Of a stretch of DNA of 64,000 nucleotides, positions 53,475-62,030 are shown in pieces (position 1 is the stretch's first letter; each line of letters begins with the position of its first letter). Position numbers and translations under genes: made by a program. Origin of the DNA: Rummeliibacillus sp. POC4 (GTDB lineage Bacteria > Bacillota > Bacilli > Bacillales_A > Planococcaceae); contig NZ_QWUA01000009.1 of assembly GCF_003576525.1 (NCBI RefSeq), positions 25,182 to 89,181 of the forward strand, in the 5' to 3' direction. The notes under the pieces are model-generated. The model ran no database searches. It saw nothing but the letters and a program-made list of their open reading frames with translations, and was not told the DNA's origin.

Positions 53475-53540
53475 TCAGACTGATGCAAGCGTTAAACGGA
53501 AGGAAAGAACCATGCAAAGTTACGCAACACATCAGTCTGA
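53475..53540 (-). ncRNA. Structured element: long hairpin with inner stem and U-tail on minus strand
   Basis: Perfect 11-bp outer stem TCAGACTGATG / CATCAGTCTGA separated by 44 bases, with a second pairing GCGTTAAAC (53489-53497) with GTTACGC (53519-53525) inside. On the minus strand the 3' arm is followed by TTTTTT, so it would terminate minus-strand transcripts coming from the esterase. The large structured loop is more than a terminator needs; a small RNA or a relic of an inverted-repeat element are alternatives. No known RNA family recognised. Confidence 0.4.
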
Positions 53541-53717
53541 AAAAAAGGAGGATTCAACCACAAGCTAATAATGCTTTGATTGCACCATATCATAGCAATT
53601 ATAGCTTGGATTGTATCATATGCTCAATAATACGCAATAATTGTGTGAAAGCCTTGAAAAAGTCAAAGCCGATTTAAATGGGAATTAAGTCATCTTACTC
53701 AGCCTAGAGATGACAAC
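53541..53717. other. Intergenic region between rnz and the esterase
   Basis: No gene of convincing composition. A plus-strand frame with an AAAGGAGG site (53545-53672) has no standard start at proper distance and an unrecognised product. Confidence 0.4.
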
Positions 53718-54674
53718 TTATTTAACACAAGAAGTCTTAACGGTATCAATGTCAATTGCCTTTTTGAAAAATTCAGCAATCAATTCACATGTCTCTTTCG
53801 TTTCTTCTTCAAAAAATTCCATCTTACTAAAATAACTATGGATAAGTCCTGGCAATACAATATGTTTTGCTTCAACCCCAGCTTCACGAAGACGAGTTAC
53901 ATAAGCAATTCCTTCATCTAACAAAACGTCATATTCGGCAGCAACCAAAATTGTTTGTGGGATATGTGACAAATCGTTTGCTAGCAATGGTGAAACAGAT
54001 GAATTACTTTGAATATTTGCATCACCAATATATTGTTTGGTAAACCAAATCATGCCTTCACGATCTAGACCATATCCTTCTCCATATTTTTCATAGGATG
54101 AAGTATTAAAACATGTATTTGTAACGGGATAAATAAGCGCCTGTCCCAAAATTTCAGGGCCATTTTTATCAACTGACCATTGAGAAATAACAGCAGCAAT
54201 ATTCCCACCTGCACTATCACCAGCAACAAAGAGTTTTGTAGGATCACCTTGTAAAGAAGCAGCATTCTCTGCAACCCAAAGAAGAGCATCATAGCTATCT
54301 TGAACAGGAATAGGGAATGGATGCTCAGGAGCAAGACGATAGTCTACAGATACGACAATTGACTTTGTTGAACTTGTTAGGTAGCGACAACCTCCATCAG
54401 CATAATCGGGGCTACCGAAAACCCAGCCTCCACCATGGTAGTAGATAATAATTGGAAATGGACCAACTCCTATAGGTGTATAAACTCTAACTAAAATTTC
54501 TGCGCCATCGGAAACTTTAATAAGTCGATCTTCAACGGATGCAATCCCCTCAACCGATACTTGATGAATAGGAGAAGCTGCTCTTTCAGCTCGAGCCTCT
54601 TCTGGTGTCTGTTCGTAATATTGAATACCTTTATGAGCTTCAATATAAGCTAATGATCCTTCTTTTAATGGCAT
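53718..54674 (-). CDS. Alpha/beta hydrolase (hormone-sensitive-lipase family esterase)
   Basis: Esterase of about 318 residues. The oxyanion motif is IYYHGGGWVFGSP and the nucleophile lies in FVAGDSAGGN; the acid is the Asp in VAAEYDVLLDEG and the base is the His in LPGLIHSYF. This is the HSL (family IV) arrangement, typical for short-chain acyl esters. ATG 54674 follows AAGGGA; the longer frame to 54710 reads through that site. No signal peptide, so it is cytoplasmic. Downstream lies the structured hairpin at 53475. Confidence 0.87.
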   Translation of the reverse strand: MPLKEGSLAYIEAHKGIQYYEQTPEEARAERAASPIHQVSVEGIASVEDRLIKVSDGAEILVRVYTPIGVGPFPIIIYYHGGGWVFGSPDYADGGCRYLTSSTKSIVVSVDYRLAPEHPFPIPVQDSYDALLWVAENAASLQGDPTKLFVAGDSAGGNIAAVISQWSVDKNGPEILGQALIYPVTNTCFNTSSYEKYGEGYGLDREGMIWFTKQYIGDANIQSNSSVSPLLANDLSHIPQTILVAAEYDVLLDEGIAYVTRLREAGVEAKHIVLPGLIHSYFSKMEFFEEETKETCELIAEFFKKAIDIDTVKTSCVK

Positions 54675-54802
54675 AAGAACACGTCCCTTCAAATTAACTA
54701 TTAAAGCCATTATACCATAAAATTAATTAAACCTATAGAATAACTATGTTTTAAAAACAAAAAAGTAAAATAAAGAATAATATGTGTATGAAGTAGAAGA
54801 AA

Positions 54803-54840
54803 AAGGGATTTTATGATGGGCTTCCCCCATAAAAACCCCT
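54803..54840 (-). terminator. Terminator of the cotH operon
   Basis: On the minus strand a stem of AGGGGTTTTTATG with CATAAAATCCCT, followed by TTTTTC. Lies about 60 bases beyond the 50-residue membrane peptide gene. Confidence 0.65.
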
Positions 54841-54896
54841 GAATTTATTAGGTGTTAAAATAAAAAATGAACAAATAGCTAATCAAAAAAATAGAG

Positions 54897-55049
54897 CTAA
54901 ACTTCAATTTCAACTTCAGATAAGGTAGCAATATCAGTTGACCCAAAGATGAGCATGAACAATAAAACAATTAAAATAATTGCATTTGTAAAACCCGTTC
55001 CGTTAAATGTTGAGCCATTCCCATATTTTTTTTCTTTTGATTTACTCAT
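54897..55049 (-). CDS. Small membrane peptide, 50 residues, in the cotH operon
   Basis: Read from ATG 55049: a basic Lys-rich start (MSKSKEKKYGNGS), one hydrophobic helix (AIILIVLLFMLIFG) and an acidic end (LSEVEIEV). A good AAAAGGTGAT site precedes it and the start overlaps the end of the upstream gene by 8 bases, which argues for real, coupled translation. It resembles small sporulation membrane proteins in character, but I do not recognise the family. Confidence 0.6.
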   Translation of the reverse strand: MSKSKEKKYGNGSTFNGTGFTNAIILIVLLFMLIFGSTDIATLSEVEIEV

Positions 55050-55413
55050 AATTATCACCTTTTCTCATTTTATCTTGGATTGCTTCAAACACTTCTTGGA
55101 TAGTTAAATCACCATTTTCATCAAGAAAATCACTCAATGCATTTGACTTTTTCTTTTTATTGGATTGAAATTTACCAATTAAAGTAACGGTAATAATGGG
55201 AGAATCTCGAAATAATTGCACAGCATCTACTTTTATTTTTCCTGATAATAAAAGTGCAGCTGCGACGATATCTAAGTGTTTTCCTTTTGTTAAATCTTTC
55301 AATGTGTAATCAGAAATCGATCGGTGTTTTTTGAATTTTTGAGAGGCATCATTTTTTGAATAATAGTCCGATTGATTTTTGTGGTTACGATAATTGTTAG
55401 AGTTATCATACAT
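55042..55413 (-). CDS. Hypothetical protein between cotH and the membrane peptide
   Basis: A 123-residue protein. The first 40 residues are rich in Asn, Tyr, Lys and Ser (YDNSNNYRNHKNQSDYYSK), a low-complexity composition common in spore coat proteins; the rest is a small folded part with KHLDIVAAALLLSGKIKVDA and a C-terminal LTIQEVFEAIQDKM. Not recognised. It follows cotH by about 80 bases and overlaps the 50-residue peptide gene. A spore coat role is inferred from neighbours only. AGGAGG site before ATG 55413. Confidence 0.65.
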   Translation of the reverse strand: MYDNSNNYRNHKNQSDYYSKNDASQKFKKHRSISDYTLKDLTKGKHLDIVAAALLLSGKIKVDAVQLFRDSPIITVTLIGKFQSNKKKKSNALSDFLDENGDLTIQEVFEAIQDKMRKGDNYE

Positions 55414-55494
55414 TCAAGAAAACACCTCCTCAAACTAATTTATGCATATTACAGTGTCATGTGATTGGGTCTATTGGTATCGAGGTAGATTCTT

Positions 55495-56580
55495 TTAATT
55501 AAAATATTTTAATTGCGTTTTTAAATAATGATTTCTATTTCGGATAAATTGTGTGATCATCTCTGGTTCATAGTCGAAGATTTCAATATTATTATTGATA
55601 TAAGGGTCACGAAGATAATGAGGACGAACAAGTTGATGAAGTGACATGATTTTATCCTCTAAATAGTTGACAGTATATTTCGTTTCGAGGACTTCTTCTA
55701 ATTTTTCTTTATACATTTTTCTGAATTTGTGGCTATCTAATAGCCGATCTTTTAGTAAATTACCGGGTCTTCCGTCGATTGGTACATATTTATGATCCAT
55801 AATTCCGCCACTAATTTTCCTTCCCCATGTTGCATCATAATCCCATGGCATAATTTCAAACAATCCAGTTTCACTATTGCGGTAAATTGAATAATTATGA
55901 TTAAAACCATCGTTATTCATTGTACAAACGGCACCCACAAGCCAACTGAAGTATTTATCTAAATCTAAATAATTTCCAATACGATAAGAAAAGTCTATGG
56001 AATCGGATTTATTGATCACCGTTATAAAGTCAATCAGATTTTGATCGTCGGATAATAATCCATGTACACGCTGTAGGCCAGAGAGGAGGGATCTTTTTCG
56101 TCTACCTTCTCGATCAAAAGCAAAATTTGCATCATTATTGGTCGCATAATAGATAGGTCCAGAGGGCAGACCTCTCTTTTTCAAAAAAAGATCATCAACA
56201 GATTCAAGTTGTAAATAGATCCCTCTAAATGTTTCATTTCTAAAAAAATTAATATGCTTGGTATCAGGAGCGAGCACTCCTAAATCTTGAAAAAAGTCAA
56301 GGGAGAGCTTGTTTCGAATAATGGAAGGATCCTTGTACTCTGCATTAAGATGAATAGCATGTGCTTCCAAAATATTATTTGAATTTTGGAAGTGAACAAT
56401 ATAAGATCTTTTTCGGAATTTTCTAGTATATGCACCTCGATAGCCAAGTCGAATTTTGTAGTCGATCCCGTCAATGTTTAATTTGGAAGGAGCCGCATAA
56501 TCATTTATCAAGTTTTCTCTTAAAATATTCAACTCATCTTCGTCAATCGTTAATATATATGAAGGTACACTTTTAGACAT
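55495..56580 (-). CDS. cotH: CotH family spore coat protein kinase
   Basis: Atypical protein kinase of 361 residues that phosphorylates coat proteins (CotB and CotG in B. subtilis). Features: KIRLGYRGAYTRKFRKRSY in the nucleotide-binding region, FRGIYLQLESVDD, and the catalytic metal motif EIMPWDYDATWGRK with the paired Asp residues. AGGTG site before ATG 56580. First gene of a minus operon with two small genes. Expected to be expressed late in the mother cell, though no promoter was identified. Confidence 0.88.
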   Translation of the reverse strand: MSKSVPSYILTIDEDELNILRENLINDYAAPSKLNIDGIDYKIRLGYRGAYTRKFRKRSYIVHFQNSNNILEAHAIHLNAEYKDPSIIRNKLSLDFFQDLGVLAPDTKHINFFRNETFRGIYLQLESVDDLFLKKRGLPSGPIYYATNNDANFAFDREGRRKRSLLSGLQRVHGLLSDDQNLIDFITVINKSDSIDFSYRIGNYLDLDKYFSWLVGAVCTMNNDGFNHNYSIYRNSETGLFEIMPWDYDATWGRKISGGIMDHKYVPIDGRPGNLLKDRLLDSHKFRKMYKEKLEEVLETKYTVNYLEDKIMSLHQLVRPHYLRDPYINNNIEIFDYEPEMITQFIRNRNHYLKTQLKYFN

Positions 56581-56625
56581 ATATATTCACCTCCCTTTTC
56601 AAATGTAAATAAGTAAATTTAACAA

Positions 56626-56662
56626 AAGCTTTCCTTAATCGATTAATTGACCAAGGAAAGCT
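56626..56662. terminator. Hairpin between cotH and yqhH
   Basis: Stem AAGCTTTCCTT / AAGGAAAGCT with a 16-base loop; TTTTGTT follows on the minus strand. It lies upstream of both divergent genes, so it is not an end-of-gene terminator. It may be in the cotH leader or stop antisense transcription. Confidence 0.4.
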
Positions 56663-56879
56663 CTATATGCTTTCATCATAATGTCTTGTAAGTTGGAACT
56701 TTAACTTTATAAATAAGAGCATCAATACAACGCAAAATAATAGCTGATACTATAATATTCATGTGCATTACTTTTGGTTAGATTTCTGACGTATTATGTA
56801 GTTTGATTTTCATGAAATATTCATAGTTATAGTTTTTTTGGACAAGTTAAGTGCAAGAAAAATTATTGAGGTGATGATC

Positions 56880-58409
56880 ATGATTATTGAAAGGTCGCCT
56901 GAGTGGGAAGAAAGTTTTAAAGAAAGATTAGAACAACAAGATAATTGGGATAACTGGGCGCTATATAAGATGACTTACGAAGTAGAGAAAGCCAATTTAA
57001 TCACGGAATTTACAGGACTTCAATCACCAAAATATTTACCGAACTTAACACCACTTGCTCATCAACTTGATGTAGCACAAACAGTTATAGAAAAGATGAA
57101 TGGCAAAGCTATTTTAGCTGATGAAGTGGGATTAGGGAAAACCATTGAGGCTGGTTTAATCTTGAAAGAGTATCTAATTAGAGGTCAGGTGAAAAAAGCA
57201 TTGATCTTGGCACCTGCTTCTCTTATCAACCAATGGGCAGATGAACTGAACAACAAATTTAATATTCCAGCCATTCCGTATAAAAAGAAATCTTCAATCG
57301 AATATATTGATATTGTAGTGATGAGTATGGATACCGCAAAGAAGAGTCCCCACAAAGAACAAATCTATGAACAAAATTATGACATGATTATCATAGATGA
57401 GGCCCACAAACTAAAAAACCACAAAACCAAGATTTATGAGTTTGTTCAAAGTTTAAAGAAAAAGTTTTGCTTGTTATTAACGGCAACACCCATTCAGAAT
57501 GATGTGTTTGAATTATTTTATCTTATTTCTTTACTTAAACCGGGTCATTTAGGGAATTTTGAAGTGTTCCAGGAAGCCTTTTCAGCGAGTAAACATGATC
57601 TTGATAATGACGAGTTTTTAAAGGAACTGGTCAATCAAGTAATGGTGAGAAATAGAAGACAGGATACAGGGATAGAGTGGTCAAATAGGAAGGTTCAAAA
57701 CATCTCCATCCAGTTTACAGAAAAGGAAAGAGAAGTATACGATATGATCCTGCAACTGAAGGATGTATCTCCTGTATTTTCTGGTTCGTTTTCAATGATT
57801 ACTTTACAAAAAGAAATGTGCAGTAGTAAAGAAGCGACTTGTTTGACGTTAGAGAATATGATTCAAAACAGTAATGATGAAGAAGGACTTGAATTTGTCC
57901 ATAAACTAATGGAAAAATTAATGTCTTTAGAGATTAATTCGAAAGCGGAAAAAACGTACGAAATTATTTCAGAAGCAAATGATAAAGTTATTATATTTAC
58001 TGAATATCGTGCAAGTCAAATTTATCTACAATGGTTTTTGCACACAAAAGGTATTAAAAGCGTGCTCTTTAACGGAAAATTCAATAAAAGTAAAAGAGAT
58101 TATATGAAGCATCTTTTTAAAGAACAAGCACAAGTCTTAATCGCTACCGAAGCGGGTGGGGAAGGGATCAATCTTCAATTCTGTCATCATGTGATTAACT
58201 ATGATTTACCTTGGAATCCGATGAAATTAGAACAACGAATAGGACGCGTTCATAGGCTTGGTCAAGAACATGATGTACAGATTTATAACCTTGCTATTGC
58301 TAATACAATCGAACAAAATATTTTAGATTTATTGCAAACTAAAATCGATGTCTTTGAAAAAGTGGTAGGGGAATTAGATGAAATATTAGCATTCAAGAAG
58401 TCGATATAG
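56880..58409 (+). CDS. yqhH: SNF2-type helicase YqhH
   Basis: SWI2/SNF2 ATPase of 509 residues. Motif I is LADEVGLGKTIEAG, motif II IIIDEAHKL, motif III LLLTATPIQN, and the C-terminal helicase half has EAGGEGINLQFCHHVIN and QRIGRVHRLGQ. This is the compact RapA/HepA-like form of B. subtilis YqhH, function unknown. ATG 56880 is 8 bases after GAGG; TTG 56838 and ATG 56874 are less good. yqhG follows at 23 bases, as in B. subtilis. Confidence 0.9.
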   Translation: MIIERSPEWEESFKERLEQQDNWDNWALYKMTYEVEKANLITEFTGLQSPKYLPNLTPLAHQLDVAQTVIEKMNGKAILADEVGLGKTIEAGLILKEYLIRGQVKKALILAPASLINQWADELNNKFNIPAIPYKKKSSIEYIDIVVMSMDTAKKSPHKEQIYEQNYDMIIIDEAHKLKNHKTKIYEFVQSLKKKFCLLLTATPIQNDVFELFYLISLLKPGHLGNFEVFQEAFSASKHDLDNDEFLKELVNQVMVRNRRQDTGIEWSNRKVQNISIQFTEKEREVYDMILQLKDVSPVFSGSFSMITLQKEMCSSKEATCLTLENMIQNSNDEEGLEFVHKLMEKLMSLEINSKAEKTYEIISEANDKVIIFTEYRASQIYLQWFLHTKGIKSVLFNGKFNKSKRDYMKHLFKEQAQVLIATEAGGEGINLQFCHHVINYDLPWNPMKLEQRIGRVHRLGQEHDVQIYNLAIANTIEQNILDLLQTKIDVFEKVVGELDEILAFKKSI

Positions 58410-58432
58410 GAAACTTCAGATGGAGGTCAGAT

Positions 58433-59212
58433 ATGTTTCCACAACAAGTTCACGAGTATATGAAAACATTTTTTCAAGAAACTAACTGTCAAATCATCGA
58501 AGAAGACGAACATTATTTAACCGTTCAACTGACGATAGATATGGATAAAAGAATTATGAATCGACCTTATTACTGGAAGTACGTTGAAAGTACGAATGGC
58601 GTTCCCGCACCAAGCCAGCTTACTTTAATAACAGATCAAAATCATGTAAGTAGCGAACTTAGAGGAGAAATTGTCCATTTTGGCTCTTATCGTTTAAACC
58701 AACTATTTAAAGCAACCAAAGAGTTAGGCAAATATGTTCAAATGTTTGAAAATACGGATTCTTTTGAAGGACAAACAATCTTAACGCCATATTTAGGCGT
58801 CAATTATAAAGTTTCCTATTTGTGTGATAAAACAAGAGAACATCTCTATTCTCTAGGGGTTAACTTAATGACAGGCAAAATCATTGATGATTTTCAAGAT
58901 ATAGTAACGCAAATCGATCTTGTCTCGGACTTACCAGATAATGCATTTCCTCTGCAATTTATTATCAAACCTTTACGTGGAATTGAACGATTGGATCTTG
59001 TCATCAACAATATTATCCAATTAGATGACCACACATGGGTAGAGGAAGCAGACAAAAGATGGAAAAGGGATCAAAGAGTATTAGACTATTTCTATAAGGA
59101 TATAGATGAAAAACCAGAATGCTACGAAATCGAGGCAAAAGCCCTCGAAGAAAGATACAACGCCAAAATCAAAATTGAAATCATCAACGGTGGGTTGTTT
59201 TACTTGAGATGA
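58433..59212 (+). CDS. yqhG: YqhG family protein
   Basis: A 259-residue protein recognised as YqhG by its start (VHEYMKTFFQETNCQI), RIMNRPYYWKYVEST and the end KIKIEIINGGLFYL. No catalytic motif or membrane segment. It is found with yqhH in Bacillales, which suggests that the two act together, possibly on nucleic acid-protein complexes; nothing in the sequence proves it. GGAGG site before ATG 58433. Confidence 0.88.
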   Translation: MFPQQVHEYMKTFFQETNCQIIEEDEHYLTVQLTIDMDKRIMNRPYYWKYVESTNGVPAPSQLTLITDQNHVSSELRGEIVHFGSYRLNQLFKATKELGKYVQMFENTDSFEGQTILTPYLGVNYKVSYLCDKTREHLYSLGVNLMTGKIIDDFQDIVTQIDLVSDLPDNAFPLQFIIKPLRGIERLDLVINNIIQLDDHTWVEEADKRWKRDQRVLDYFYKDIDEKPECYEIEAKALEERYNAKIKIEIINGGLFYLR

Positions 59213-59513
59213 TAAAAGAAGCGTGAGTCGTGATAAAGAGTTCATACCTTTCTATTCAAGACCTTAATAATGTACTACTAGACCATTCTCGCTCAAGCTT
59301 CCGACCGATGTCTTAATATGCAAAAATATCTTACAATAATGCTCCAACAGAAGGAAAAGGGTAATACATTTACTGATACTAATTTTAAATCAATTATTAC
59401 TTAGAAAGAGAGCGTATTTTTTGAACAAAAAGCTTTATTGTGATAATAATAGTTGAGAGGTAGCTAAATTATAAATGTTAGTACGTCAGTAATTGTAAAA
59501 GGAGATGCTTATT
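59213..59513. other. Intergenic region with a candidate promoter
   Basis: No gene seen. TTGAAC (59421-59426), 17 bases, TAATAA (59444-59449) makes a fair sigma-A type promoter for the following SDR gene; nothing else stands out. Confidence 0.4.
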
Positions 59514-60239
59514 TTGGCACAATCACTAAAAGGTAAAATAGCTTATGTAACTGGAGCTGGACGAGGAATCGGTAAAGCAGTTGCAGTAGCTTTAGCAAAA
59601 GAGGGCGTAAATGTAGGTCTATTTGCAAGAACTGAAGAATCATTAAAAAGTGTAAAAGCAGAAATTGAAGCACTAGGTGTTAAAGCTGCTTACGCAACAG
59701 TAGATGTTTCATCACTTGAAGAAGTACAACAAGCAATTGAAAAAGTAACAAAAGAATTAGGTAAAGCTGATATTCTTATCAACAATGCGGGTATCGGTGG
59801 ATTTGCTACTCTTTTAGATATGGATCCAGTACAATGGAAAAAAACTATCGATGTAAATCTTATGGGAACATATTATGTAACTCGTACAGTTCTTCCACAA
59901 TTAATCGAAAAAAATGGTGGAGATATTATCAATATTTCTTCAACAAACGGTCTAAACGGTGCAGCAACTTCAAGTGCATATAGTGCATCTAAATTCGGTG
60001 TTATTGGTTTAACTGAATCATTAGCACAAGAAGTACGCAGAAACAACATCCGTGTTACTTCTCTAACTCCAAGTACAGTAGCAACAGATCTTGCACTAAA
60101 TACAAACTTAATTGCAGAAAATAATGATCAAAAATATATCCAACCTGAAGATATCGCAGAAGTTATTGTTTCTCAATTAAAACTTAACCAACGTATCTAT
60201 GTAAAAACTGCAAGTCTTTTAGCAACAAACCCATTCTAA
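59514..60239 (+). CDS. Short-chain dehydrogenase, YoxD-like 3-oxoacyl-ACP reductase family
   Basis: NAD(P)-dependent SDR of 241 residues: VTGAGRGIGKAVA, NNAGIGGF, catalytic Ser in INISSTNGL and YSASK. The overall pattern, including VTSLTPSTVATD and IYVKTASLLATNPF, is that of B. subtilis YoxD, annotated as a 3-oxoacyl-ACP reductase without firm substrate. The start is probably TTG 59514: AAAGGAG at 59498-59504 touches ATG 59505 but is 9 bases from TTG. A terminator follows. Confidence 0.88.
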   Translation: MAQSLKGKIAYVTGAGRGIGKAVAVALAKEGVNVGLFARTEESLKSVKAEIEALGVKAAYATVDVSSLEEVQQAIEKVTKELGKADILINNAGIGGFATLLDMDPVQWKKTIDVNLMGTYYVTRTVLPQLIEKNGGDIINISSTNGLNGAATSSAYSASKFGVIGLTESLAQEVRRNNIRVTSLTPSTVATDLALNTNLIAENNDQKYIQPEDIAEVIVSQLKLNQRIYVKTASLLATNPF

Positions 60240-60260
60240 TGAATAAATCATAATCACTAA

Positions 60261-60297
60261 AGCACTTAGATGGATATTAACATCTAAGTGCTTTTTA
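60261..60297 (+). terminator. Terminator after the YoxD-like gene
   Basis: Perfect 12-bp stem AGCACTTAGATG / CATCTAAGTGCT and T-run. Confidence 0.9.
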
Positions 60298-60457
60298 CTT
60301 TTTATCTTACTCATGCATTAGCTCCTTTAACTCTTCAATCTGCACTTTATACGATAAACAAAAAATATTTTTCATCATTTAAAGAATAAAACTAAAAATT
60401 GTTGGCTAAAGTATATAAAATATTAGTACTTTTCAAAAATAAAGGAGAATTATCAAC

Positions 60458-61048
60458 TTGAAGCTTATATTAGATTTATTTGTTTCTATATTTATAGGAT
60501 ACCATGTCTATAAATTTATCCAACTTTTGTTCAAGATGAAGAAAGAGGTTTTGTTTCCTAAAATAGATGAAGAGTCTACAACTATTCAAAAATATCCCCA
60601 AAAACCAATAAATCTACCATCCTACTCAAAACAAAAATTAGAGATTATCATTTATTCTTTAGTGCTTTTGGCGGTGATTAGCATCCTTATTTGGGTAGTC
60701 TTTTATGTAGAATTAGATGGAGCGCTTTATCTTTTATTATTACTTCCTTTAGCAAATTCACATAATTTATTTAACTTATTTGCGATTGTTGAAGACGGCG
60801 TGTTGAGTGGAAGTCGTTTTATAGCATGGAAAAATATAAATTCATTTCATTTTGTCCCAATCGATATTAATCATAAGTATTATGGATTTTCTAAAGAAGT
60901 AAATAATGGTTATGAATTGATTTTAAAGGAAAGTCTTTTTACCGTAAGTTGTATTGTAACTTCTGAAGAATCTAAAGAAACATTAACACAAATTTTTTAT
61001 GAATATGGATTAAAACAAGAACAAGATCCATTCTTTAAAGTTTCTTGA
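60458..61048 (+). CDS. Hypothetical membrane protein (DUF5673-like)
   Basis: A 196-residue protein read from TTG 60458, 10 bases after AAAGGAG. An N-terminal hydrophobic helix (LILDLFVSIFIGYHVYKFI) and a hairpin of two helices around residues 65-105 are followed by a soluble part with EDGVLSGSRFIAWKNINSF, the pattern of bacterial PH-like DUF5673 domains. Function unknown; single gene. Confidence 0.65.
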   Translation: MKLILDLFVSIFIGYHVYKFIQLLFKMKKEVLFPKIDEESTTIQKYPQKPINLPSYSKQKLEIIIYSLVLLAVISILIWVVFYVELDGALYLLLLLPLANSHNLFNLFAIVEDGVLSGSRFIAWKNINSFHFVPIDINHKYYGFSKEVNNGYELILKESLFTVSCIVTSEESKETLTQIFYEYGLKQEQDPFFKVS

Positions 61049-61181
61049 AATGGGCCCCTGTTAAAGCTCGAAAACTTAACTCGTTCGTTATCAAAAACGG
61101 AATTCCACGCATATTATCTGAAAAATTTGTAATACTATCCCTAAATTATTTATTTAATTGTCAGAAGGGAAAGTGACAAAT

Positions 61182-61448
61182 TTGGCGAAGCATTCAGATA
61201 TAAGTTGGAAAAAAGATCATCCTTGCACTTTATCAAGTAACTCAGTTGAAAAGGCGCTGCGTATGGTGCAATCAGCGAGGTCACACTATGAAGAAATTGC
61301 AGTTGAACATATTTTCGATCAAATATCACATGCAGAAAAGGCTATTCAAACTGCAGAAGAATTTGGAGAGCATTTAGATATAGTTGAGCAAAATAAAAAA
61401 CAACTTAAACAAGTAAAGCAACAATTAAGTGAATTTCAAAAAGAATAA
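61182..61448 (+). CDS. Hypothetical helical protein (88-96 residues)
   Basis: Small soluble protein of charged helices (NSVEKALRMVQSARSHYEEIA, then EQNKKQLKQVKQQLSEF), likely coiled-coil. Not recognised. The start is uncertain: TTG 61158 has no ribosome site, GTG 61173 is too close to GAAGGG (61165-61170), and TTG 61182 is 11 bases from it. I list the last. A terminator follows directly. Confidence 0.55.
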   Translation: MAKHSDISWKKDHPCTLSSNSVEKALRMVQSARSHYEEIAVEHIFDQISHAEKAIQTAEEFGEHLDIVEQNKKQLKQVKQQLSEFQKE

Positions 61449-61453
61449 GATTT

Positions 61454-61488
61454 CCCCCCGTTGGTTAAAAACTTACGGGGGTATTTTT
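61454..61488 (+). terminator. Terminator after the small helical protein gene
   Basis: Stem CCCCCGT / ACGGGGG with a 14-base loop followed by ATTTTTAA. Confidence 0.75.
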
Positions 61489-61538
61489 AACAATAACCAA
61501 GCGTTATCTTTTCATGCTAAATGTTCTGAAAAAATTAT

Positions 61539-62024
61539 TTAACACCAAACGATTATTTTATATGGAGTAGTTTGTGCAGGAATACTTCTCGTAGTAGGTC
61601 CGTATGTCACAATAAGATTTCGATTTCCTGGAAAACTCGAAAATGTTTGCCCATTTGTTAACATAATGGGTGTATTAGCTGTAAGATTCAGTTTTAATTG
61701 ACCGTCACTGCTGACCAATTGACCGTTGAAAAAATCAACTTTGACATTTTGATAACTGTGTTCTTTTACAATAATAAGCGCTTGATACTGCGGAGGAAAT
61801 ATCAATGGTGCTGGCGCATCTCCATCATAATATCCAGTAATCACATCTCCAACATTTACAATTTCATAATTCGAAAAATAAGTAGTAGGTGACACGATGA
61901 AATTTACAATGTTACCTAACTCATCCTGAACGGACATTATCTTAAAACAACCTTCTCCATTTTGACCACTTGCAAAATCATTTATCTGCGAGACTGTCCC
62001 ACGAAAATTTTTGAAATTTACCAT
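61539..62024 (-). CDS. Hypothetical beta-rich protein (161 residues)
   Basis: Starts MVNFKNFRGTVSQINDF and runs through many short beta strands (VNFIVSPTTYF, VGDVITGYYDGDAPAPL, YQALIIVKE, TPYKIIVWC) with no signal or membrane helix. It ends in Cys. The appearance is of an OB-fold or capsule-like beta barrel; similar proteins exist in Bacillus without known function. ATG 62024 is 6 bases after AAAGGA; ATG 62030 touches it. Divergent from mqo across 442 bases. Confidence 0.65.
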   Translation of the reverse strand: MVNFKNFRGTVSQINDFASGQNGEGCFKIMSVQDELGNIVNFIVSPTTYFSNYEIVNVGDVITGYYDGDAPAPLIFPPQYQALIIVKEHSYQNVKVDFFNGQLVSSDGQLKLNLTANTPIMLTNGQTFSSFPGNRNLIVTYGPTTRSIPAQTTPYKIIVWC

Positions 62025-62030
62025 AGCCAT

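Noticed and set aside
53483..53677. Plus-strand 64-codon frame across the structured hairpin
   Set aside because: It runs through the inverted repeat, has no proper start and the product is unrecognised.
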